From Zopfochytrium polystomum (lineage: Eukaryota > Chytridiomycota > Chytridiomycetes > Chytridiales > Chytridiaceae): DNA of 64,000 nucleotides. Each line of letters begins with the position of its first letter. The stretch's first letter is position 1. Shown one piece after another: positions 57,109 to 64,000 of the stretch. The DNA lies in the NCBI GenBank assembly GCA_025765615.1, contig JAIVFJ010000092.1, positions 62,001 to 126,000 of the forward strand. The letters run 5' to 3'. Below the pieces are notes generated by a model. That model was not told the DNA's origin and did no database searches. It saw only the letters and a program-made list of their open reading frames with translations. The position numbers and the translations under genes were made by a program.

Positions 57109-57344
57109 TGTTAGTTTTGGGTCTTTTGGTGTAAGCAGTGTGCAGGAGCTTTGACCTGATACTGCTCTGCAAGGATGACTTGCAGCATTTTGCAAGTGAT
57201 GGTCCTCGTAACAGTTTTGTATAAAGACAAACACAAGACTGACAGAAGCCAAGATCAACCTCCCACCATCACCACCTTCAGTAGTGTACTACCTCCATCT
57301 CCACAGCACAACCCATAGACAATCCAGCCCAACGAAATCTTTCA
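57109..57344 (+). mobile_element. LTR-A, 5' LTR of copia-A copy 3
   Basis: TGTTAGTTTTGGG to GAAATCTTTCA, followed by a leader that reaches the gag ATG at 57404. This is the only LTR-A here that lies 5' of a gag. Confidence 0.75.
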
Positions 57345-57403
57345 CACCCAAAACCCGACAAAATCCTTTCAAAGTTGGCACACATAAACGCCCTGAGAAA
57401 ACA

Positions 57404-57921
57404 ATATGACTACTGAGTCAACCAGGTAGTATGTCGCCAAGTCCTTGAGCATCTTGGAGGGACCAGAGAATTTTGGTGACTGGTTGGAGGATCTTACAGC
57501 AGACTCCAACAAAAATGTTGACTTACACCACTGCATTGACCTAAGTCACATCAATGCAGAGCAGAACGATGCTGTTGATCCACTAGACCCCTGTGATGCA
57601 CCAACCTGTCTCATCAGAGATCGAAGAATTCGATGGACTTGCTGATAAAAAGCTGGCTATCTGCATGTTACTTGAAGCAAGATTTCCCCCTTAACTTTTT
57701 TCCCAACGCGATTCGCGATGCCGCATACAAAGAACCATACTGCCCATGGTGCAACAGGGAGAACTGCTTTTTTTTGTGTGGAACGGTGTAACTGCTAAAA
57801 TTGACCACCTAAAAATATTTGGGTGCTCAGTGGTTACTTTACTTACTAAAGCCAAAAGAAAATCCACCACTTCTCCAAAAGGATCAATGGGTCTATTTCT
57901 TGGTTTTACTGGGAACACCCT
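57404..57921 (+). pseudogene. Copia-A copy 3: gag start and post-integrase piece
   Basis: ATG 57404 opens MTTEST with a TAG at codon 8; gag then continues YVAKSLSILEGPENFGDWLE and INAEQNDAVDPLDPC. A deletion near 57640-57690 joins it to the end of integrase (NAIRDAAYK..; LKIFGCSVVTLLTKAKRKST; GSMGLFLGFTGNTL). The frame is interrupted by LTR-alpha at 57922 and resumes at 59041. Confidence 0.7.
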
Positions 57922-59040
57922 TGTGAGACTATACTCACTCCTTTGACCCTGGGATCTGGGCCCTAGAGTGAGGGAAAGCAAATAATAGGCTAAAACTAAC
58001 TTTATTGGGCTGTTGTCTAGGGGGTGTTTCAACCCTACTACTTGCCTAGTCCACGAAGTATCCCTACTGATCTGTCTAACAGGGGTCTCAAACACAAAGA
58101 ATGAACATTCAGAGGGACAATCCTCTGAAGGATCGGTGCCAGGGCACCGATTACTCGCGTGGCTGTGGGCCAATGCAAGGGGAAACGGAAGGGCACTCCC
58201 GAGGGCGCAACACAACCGCAGAATAAAGAGAGAGAAGAGGGAAACGGGGGTTTTTATCTCAGGAACCTAATCTCAAATACAACAGGAGCGGTTAATAGCG
58301 ACGGGACGGACAGGGCGCGACCTAGCGCCCCTCGTCGCAGACAGTGCTGCGGGAGCCCTTGTCGTTGCCAGCGACGGGGGGGAGAGAGAGAAGGGAGTTG
58401 ACTATGTAGGGGTCGGAAGGTCGCCAGCAGGGAACTCGCACGCGGAAACACCTGCAATCGTACACGCACCCCGCCGGGCTGCGTCGGCACGATCACTCGA
58501 CCAACAGGCTTTATCGCATCGCACTCGTACTCACACATCTCACCCTCGCAGCAATAGGACCGAGGCAGGCGCTTGTAGATCGAACTCTCAGGTGTCGGGG
58601 GCTGCACCAGGCGCAGCCACCAACACCCTCGCAGGGATGGGAAGGTTGGGGACGACGATGCCGTCGTCGCCACCACCACCACCACCGTTGTCGCAGCGGG
58701 CAAGCGCCAGGGATCCTCACTCCAACACAGAGCGGGCAATGTCACACAGTCGCTGGTGGGGCCAGCTGCATTCCCCACCCACAGCCCCTTAAGAGGAGCC
58801 CCACGAAGGGACCATGTACACACCCGGGTGTGTACCATCTCTCACTACCCTCACCTTTGCGAGCCAGATGGATTTGAAGGGACTCTGTATTGGTGCCAAT
58901 GGACAGAAATCAGATTGTGGAAACTAAAGAACCAGGTGCAATAATAGGGGTCCCAATCCTTGCGGTTTTATGACAGGTACGCTTGTTTTTGCGAATAAAA
59001 TCCCTAGACTTTATCACTGAGACCTCGGTGTAGTCTCACA
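57922..59040 (-). mobile_element. Full-length solo LTR-alpha (1119 bp) inside a copia frame
   Basis: Ends are TGTGAGACTA and TAGTCTCACA, a 10-bp inverted repeat with TG..CA termini. CCCT flanks both sides (57918-57921 and 59041-59044); counted as GTGAGACTA..TAGTCTCAC the duplication is ACCCTT, 6 bp. Removing the element and one duplication restores the copia-A frame (GFTGNTL then ATVYDFTSSRAS). A GC-rich block (58260-58830) and AATAAAG (about 58000, element strand) lie inside. It could instead be a non-coding DNA transposon; the LTR reading is preferred for its TG..CA ends and internal signals. Confidence 0.75.
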
Positions 59041-59340
59041 CCCTTGCGACAGTGTATGACTTTACATCGAGCCGTGCCTCAGATCACTATCATGCTGCCT
59101 TTCATGAAGCCTTATTCCCCAATTTCAACCAAAAATGTTACCGCATGGGACTTTGGATGAGACATCAGGCTTGGGACCTGCCATCGTTACGTGTGACGAT
59201 ATAACCAACTTTTGGGCAAGTGCTGAAGACAACATGGAAACTGACCTGCATCGTGATCCTGATAATGGCAGTGACATTGACCAAGTTGCTGAGCTGTGTG
59301 GCATCACAATAAAGACTGATGGCGGCAATGGAAGCGTCAT
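59041..59340 (+). pseudogene. Copia-A copy 3: frame after the LTR-alpha insertion
   Basis: ATVYDFTSSRASDHYHAAFH and EALFPNF match the copia-C stretch VVYNLKTQRISEHFHVSFHE. The frame stops at about 59200. An overlapping acidic frame from 59135 (HRDPDNGSDIDQVAEL) may be the integrase-polymerase spacer after a frame change. Confidence 0.65.
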
Positions 59341-59344
59341 GCCT

Positions 59345-59848
59345 TTACCAACTTCTCTTTATCACATCACCATGTTCCACTGTACATTTCATAGTACGAT
59401 CCTTCGGCCTCTCTTCGTAGATGTGATGAAGCTGCCCTTCCTTATCACCTTTGGCCCAGACTGTCCCTGCACAATCAACAATATCGCAGTGGAACATTTG
59501 GAGCTTGACATCCAACACTTGCTCGGGGTATACTTGAACATTCACCTCAAATATTCTAATCAGCATTTTTCTCAGAAGGGAATCCAGCTTTTTTTGTATC
59601 AGAGGCTTAGTTTTGAATGCTATTTTGTTCATTCCTAGATTATGAGTAATTTCAAGTAAATCCTTAGTGTACCTGTGAGATAGGTGTGACATAGAGACAC
59701 TTGCAAGCTCAACTTCCAACGGAGATTGAAAAGGGTGGAAAGGTGGATCCGACTGGGACAGAGGACTTGTGAAACTATCATCTTCTTCTTGCGACTCAAA
59801 GTATTCTGCGTTGCCCAAGTTAGATAGTTCTTCCGAGTTGAAGTTCAC
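59345..59848 (-). other. Unassigned 167-codon minus-strand frame
   Basis: It begins MNFNSEELSNLGNAEYFESQ, has an acidic Ser/Pro N-terminus and a mixed C-terminal half (YTKDLLEITHNLGMNKIAFK, LQMFHCDIVDCAGTVWAKGD). A plus-strand frame of equal size overlaps it, so strand is uncertain. A GT-AG pair of 33 bp could extend it to LYCDATQLSNLVNVTAII, but that intron would be shorter than all others here. Family not recognised. Confidence 0.3.
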
Positions 59849-60977
59849 TTGAAAAGGTCAGGGAACCCAGCTGAATTCTATATCGTCCTTGTCTGTGTTT
59901 CTGTCAACGCCCTGGCTAAAGTGAAGAAGTTGCCTATTTCCTTGATGCTTCTGCCTTCTTCCTGGTTACTCAATCCTTTGCCTGTGCTACCTGCCACCAC
60001 CAGTTTTGAATTGTCCAACCCGCTTCACAAGCCTCATGTCGATAACAACCATTTCTCCACCTTCTGAAATTACTGGCAAGTGAAGTTTAGTCATGAGTTC
60101 TGACTGCAAATGAACTCTGCAACCATCACAGTCTCCATCTCTTCTGAATTCTTGTCAAAGTCCTTCGGTTGGCTGATTGTCATGATAGAGAGAAGCTGTC
60201 TGCAGCTCGTGAATGGCTTCATTTCCGGAGCAGCACTTTTGGGATGGGATTGATGGTTGACACGTTCAACATACTGTGTTGAAACTAGTCAACAACAAGC
60301 CATAGAGGAGTGCCCAATTCCAAGAGAAAAACAGATCTTGAGATACCTGGAGTCTCGATGTTGTTCACAATCCAGGTAACCTGCACAGGCCAGAGTTTGC
60401 TGCTTATCAACTGGTGCAACCTTGGACCAATGCTCCACAACCATCTTGTCCCATTTCTCTCCACAATCGCTGCTGTTGTTTTCTACAGTTTTGCTACTGC
60501 TCGTTTGGTCAGCTTAAGTAGGTGTTCCTCGCCTGTCACAAACAGTGTGCAACGACACCTACACAAAAGTTTTAGGAATCCTTTTTGAACAAACACCCCC
60601 ACAGGGCAAACTTTTTTTTCTGCACTGCAGGATCACTATCATCCTCTGTTTGCGAATTGTAATTTTGTCTAAGCGTCCCTTACAAGGCAATGCAAACAGT
60701 AAAGTTCTTCTCTATTCCGGATGTGCACAATATGTCAGATTCCATATTTGATACTGTCTACACTTCATTCTTTTATCCTGGAAGCGTTTCTTTCTTAACT
60801 TTGCATCTTCAAACTTTCTAACCAACTGATTACTACATTCATTTATCTGTAGCCTTCCTCTCCAATCGAGTCTGAATGGGCACGTTTATGAGTGTGAGTT
60901 TAAGCTCGGCCCAGCCAGATCATTGCATAGTCAACATCTATTATCATGGCAGCTGACGCGCTAACGATCACCAATCA
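59849..60977. other. Stretch without a supported gene
   Basis: Minus-strand scraps such as LHQLISSKLWPVQVTWIVNN look like eroded coding DNA but stops are frequent. The last 60 bp are probably the helicase 3' UTR. Confidence 0.35.
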
Positions 60978-63900
60978 TCAGCAGACGCCACGCAACGCCT
61001 GAAGTACGGCTCCCATTGGCCCCGCAGAACGCTTTTGCTCTGTTTCCGGTTTCGTCGCAACCTCGTTCTCCACCAATGTATAACCTTGGTCCGGCAAGTC
61101 TTCCTCGTCGTCTCCCATTTCGGTTCCTTCATCGTCATCCCTCTCTCCACCGGCCCCGTTGTCCAGCCATTCTTTTGCATCATCTTCCTCTGCTGCTTCG
61201 CTGCCATTCAACGCAGCGACCAGATCCTCCTCTTTTACTGCTAGCGTCCCATCGGTGGTCGCGCTGACAGCAAGCTCACTCGCTTGGGTCTCCGCCTCAG
61301 TGCCTTTCGCCTCGACCTTCACGGCGACTCGGTCCCCCTTGACCATCCTCCCAACGAACTCTAGACCCTGCCGACCGAATTCTCGAGCTCGATCCCACTT
61401 CGCGCTCTGTGCCTTGCCAACTGTGATCTTCACAACCCTGTCGGCCCTACTGATGTCGGCGTTCGTGGCAATCTCGCCCTTGAACCACCGGGCCTCCTTT
61501 GATTCAAGGAGAGTCACCGCCAGACCCAGTCTACCCGCGCGAGCCGTCCGGCCGACACGGTGGATGTAAGTCTTCAGTCGAGCCGGCACAGTGTAATTTA
61601 GAACTAACGGCAGTGGGGTCGACGAAAGGTCCAGGCCACGCGCTGCCAGGTCCGAAGACACCAGAAGCGGAAGAGCGCCTTGCGCAGCGAGGAAAAGGAG
61701 GTGGCGGCGCTGCGCCGGGCCAAGGTCGGACGTCAGCGCTGCAGCGTAAATGGGAGATGAGTTCGATGAGGATGACGGGGCTGCGGAAGCAGTCGGAAGA
61801 AGTAGCGGGTGCACAAATTGAAGGAGAGCGGCGAGCCGCTGCGCTGATTCGACTGAGTGAGCGAATATCAACACTCCGCCTGCCTCGGCCGGCGTTTTGG
61901 TGAGAGGAGGAAAAGACGGATCATCTGGGACTGCTTTTGTTGCGGCGTTCAAAAGATCAGCGTATGTGAGATTGTACAGAAGGTGGAGGAGTGCAACCGG
62001 CTTGTCGGACGGGCTGCCAACAACGAGCATTCGCTCAAAGAGGGTGGAAGGAACACTGTAACGCGTTTGCGGCTCTACTGTTGCGATCTGTGGGCTGTCC
62101 ATGTCCTTCGCCTCCGATGTCTCAGAGCGCATTACGGAAATATATAACGGATTGTTGAGGTGAAGAGCGGCAATCTTCGACGGGTTGCGGGTGAGAGTTG
62201 CTGAGAATAGGAGCTTCTGTAAAGGGACTTGGTGGCGCAAGGGGTCGGATAGCTCCTTGTCCAGAGCATCGTCCTCGACGTCCAAAAAGCCGTAAGTTTC
62301 CGCAACGTGACGGAATGTGAGAACATCATGCATTGGCGCCCCGCATTCACTCGTTTCAAAGCCGGCGCGCCGCCAAGCAGCGCCTGGAGCTTCTTCCAAA
62401 GAACTGCGCGTCTCCTTTTTGCCATCCTCAGTAGCTTCACTGTAATAGTCAACAACGCCACCAGCTTCGAAATACCTCTCAAATCCCTTTCTCGCAACGC
62501 CCATCGCTTCGCGAGCTCGTCTGCTCCCACCTTCTACCATTGCTGAAGCCAAGACGGCGTCTAGCCAGCCCTGGAATCGCTGATTCATCAGCCTGTCGGC
62601 CTCGTCTACAATAAGAAAGCGGAGGTGTCGCAATGTGAAACCAGGTGTGGTACGAATGTGGTCCGTTAGCCGTCCTGGCGTGGCAATGAGAATATCGACG
62701 CGTGATGATCCAGCTGAAGGGCCATTTGTCTCCAGCGAGAAAGCCGTTGACGATCGCTGGCTCACGAGTTGAGCTTGCTCGGCTGCGAAGGATGCTGCTC
62801 CCGTAACGACCGCTACTCGGAGGGGCGCCGCCGAAGCCGAAGCCGAACCGCTAACAACCGATTCGAAGGCTGCTTTCGCCTGGACGGCCAAGTCTCTTGT
62901 TGGCACCACAACTAACGCACGAAGCCTGATGACACAACGCGTCGATAGCATCTCGACAACGGGAAGAACGTACGCCAATGTCTTGCCAGAGCCTGTCGGC
63001 GCAGCAACGAGAAGGTCTTGTGGCGGAGTCGCTGCCGCCGAAGTTGCGCGACGGGTAGCAAGCAGCCGAGGAAGTACGGCCTGCTGGACCGGAAAAAGGT
63101 GTGTCACACCATTTGCAGCAAGGCGGGTAGTTAGAGAAGGAGACAGGCCAAACTTTGGATTGGTAGTTGCACTGCTTGGAGTTGGAGTGAGCGATGCTGA
63201 TATGACTAGTGGCTGCGCAAGCCACGACGGAAGACCCGCCGACGAGGCGGGTTTTGACGAGGCGGCAGTGTCGGATCGTTTCCTTTTTGGCGTGGCAACC
63301 CTTCTAGGTGTGGTTGAACTTTCCTTACTGTTCTTCCCAGTATCGTCAGGGCGACTAGCACCGACGTTGATAGGATCAGCAAGAGGGCTTTCGGTAGGCT
63401 CATGGTCTTGCTCCTTCCCTGCCGCGTCGTCCTCGGTTTCATGTGTTTGAACGATTTCCATGCTGTCCTCGCCAGTCACAACGCCATTTGTCGGCCCAGA
63501 CAGACTCTCCACGGCGCCCTCCTTTCGTGCGGTGGTAAGGCCAGCGTTCGATGGTTGTCCCTCAATATTTGATCGCTTCGCATCCGTCTCGTGAGGAGTA
63601 GGGTCGACGCGCTTCCGCTTTTTTTGAGACCCTTCAACGCGGGGCTCCTCAGGCGAGGCAGCAGATTCTGCCGGCAAAGCAGATGCCGGAGTGGTTCGAA
63701 TCGAATTTGCTCCAGTTGGCCGACTGCTGGGTGTTCCAGAATTCGGCTGGCGGATGGTGGTCGTGGCTTGCTTTTGCCGTTGGTCGGAGTTTGTGCCGCG
63801 GCCCCGCGAGCGGCGTTGGTCGCTACCATTGTGGTTGCTGCCACGGCTTGCGCCGCTGCTGTTATTGTTCTTCTTGTTGGTGCCCTTCCTGCTGCTGCTG

Positions 63901-64000
63901 CTGGCGAGGCTCTTCTTGACGGCACCATTGGTGCTAACAGTGCCAGCGGTCGCATCGTCGCCGGCGCCGCCGCCGTCGCCGCCGTCGGCGCTGCCGTCGC
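60978..64000 (-). CDS. DEAD-box RNA helicase, Dbp6/DDX51 type (5' end beyond the window)
   Basis: One minus-strand frame is open from the window edge (64000) to the stop at 60978, over 1000 codons, with no intron seen. The visible N-terminus is Gly/Ala then Lys/Arg/Ser-rich. The helicase core begins with LPSWLAQPLVISAS and VTHLFPVQQAVLP (Q-motif region). It continues APTGSGKTLAYVLP (near 62985), VVPTRDLAVQAK, ATPGRLTDHI, IVDEADRLMNQRF (near 62600), LLFSATLTRNPSKIAAL (near 62190), LIFAHSVESAQRLAALLQ, SSDLAARGLDLS and YIHRVGRTARAGRLG (near 61545). An insert of about 90 residues separates DEAD and SAT, as in this group. Dbp6/DDX51 acts in the nucleolus in early 60S ribosome assembly. An acidic C-terminal tail follows. 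The start codon lies outside. Confidence 0.92.
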   Translation of the reverse strand, partial: DGSADGGDGGGAGDDATAGTVSTNGAVKKSLASSSSRKGTNKKNNNSSGASRGSNHNGSDQRRSRGRGTNSDQRQKQATTTIRQPNSGTPSSRPTGANSIRTTPASALPAESAASPEEPRVEGSQKKRKRVDPTPHETDAKRSNIEGQPSNAGLTTARKEGAVESLSGPTNGVVTGEDSMEIVQTHETEDDAAGKEQDHEPTESPLADPINVGASRPDDTGKNSKESSTTPRRVATPKRKRSDTAASSKPASSAGLPSWLAQPLVISASLTPTPSSATTNPKFGLSPSLTTRLAANGVTHLFPVQQAVLPRLLATRRATSAAATPPQDLLVAAPTGSGKTLAYVLPVVEMLSTRCVIRLRALVVVPTRDLAVQAKAAFESVVSGSASASAAPLRVAVVTGAASFAAEQAQLVSQRSSTAFSLETNGPSAGSSRVDILIATPGRLTDHIRTTPGFTLRHLRFLIVDEADRLMNQRFQGWLDAVLASAMVEGGSRRAREAMGVARKGFERYFEAGGVVDYYSEATEDGKKETRSSLEEAPGAAWRRAGFETSECGAPMHDVLTFRHVAETYGFLDVEDDALDKELSDPLRHQVPLQKLLFSATLTRNPSKIAALHLNNPLYISVMRSETSEAKDMDSPQIATVEPQTRYSVPSTLFERMLVVGSPSDKPVALLHLLYNLTYADLLNAATKAVPDDPSFPPLTKTPAEAGGVLIFAHSVESAQRLAALLQFVHPLLLPTASAAPSSSSNSSPIYAAALTSDLGPAQRRHLLFLAAQGALPLLVSSDLAARGLDLSSTPLPLVLNYTVPARLKTYIHRVGRTARAGRLGLAVTLLESKEARWFKGEIATNADISRADRVVKITVGKAQSAKWDRAREFGRQGLEFVGRMVKGDRVAVKVEAKGTEAETQASELAVSATTDGTLAVKEEDLVAALNGSEAAEEDDAKEWLDNGAGGERDDDEGTEMGDDEEDLPDQGYTLVENEVATKPETEQKRSAGPMGAVLQALRGVC

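Noticed and set aside
61499..61903. Plus frames inside the helicase (also 62929-63450)
   Set aside because: Antisense shadows of a conserved helicase core whose motifs are unbroken on the minus strand.

Overview
This is eukaryotic DNA, most likely from a fungus and probably a zoosporic (chytrid-type) lineage. Six genes have GT-AG introns, mostly 40-77 bp (longest about 300 bp). The host proteins are fungal in type: a Sec14/Pdr16-like lipid-transfer protein, an SR-protein kinase with a split kinase domain and a Dbp6/DDX51-type helicase. The transposon load is heavy. The lineage call is an inference.

Host genes form islands. At the left end a Sec14-like gene (1274-2959, +, six exons) is convergent with an F-box-like gene (3070-5786, -, three exons). 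In the middle there is a one-exon Ser/Gly-rich single-pass membrane protein (42754-44388, +) and a doubtful small gene after it (44998-45855). At the right end there is a nine-exon SRPK-type kinase (50847-54253, -) and a nucleolar DEAD-box helicase cut by the window edge (60978-64000, -). CT/GA microsatellites lie in or just upstream of three of these genes.

The rest is nested mobile DNA. Copia-type LTR retrotransposons dominate: one full-length element with apparently identical 1178-bp LTRs and an AGGTA target duplication (22966-30958), plus broken copies of at least four other lineages. Solo LTRs of three families have TG..CA ends and matched target duplications; one family carries heat-shock-element arrays. 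Two DNA transposons are well preserved: a PIF/Harbinger element (19436-22743) with a transposase and a SANT-like second gene, and a Tc1/mariner-like element (39711-42462) with about 240-bp inverted repeats and a second, decayed gene on the opposite strand. A tRNA-derived SINE family has two full copies with 15- and 16-bp target duplications.

The nesting gives an order of events. The oldest layer is a chimeric copia remnant in 18.6-31.1 kb. The Harbinger and the full-length copia each inserted into its gag region, and inverted 3' ends of a further copia lineage flank the whole block. At 57.4-59.2 kb a 1.1-kb solo LTR splits an integrase reading frame, which resumes in phase after one copy of the target duplication.

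By-eye limits: exon borders come from GT-AG sites, reading phase and family alignment; no search was run.
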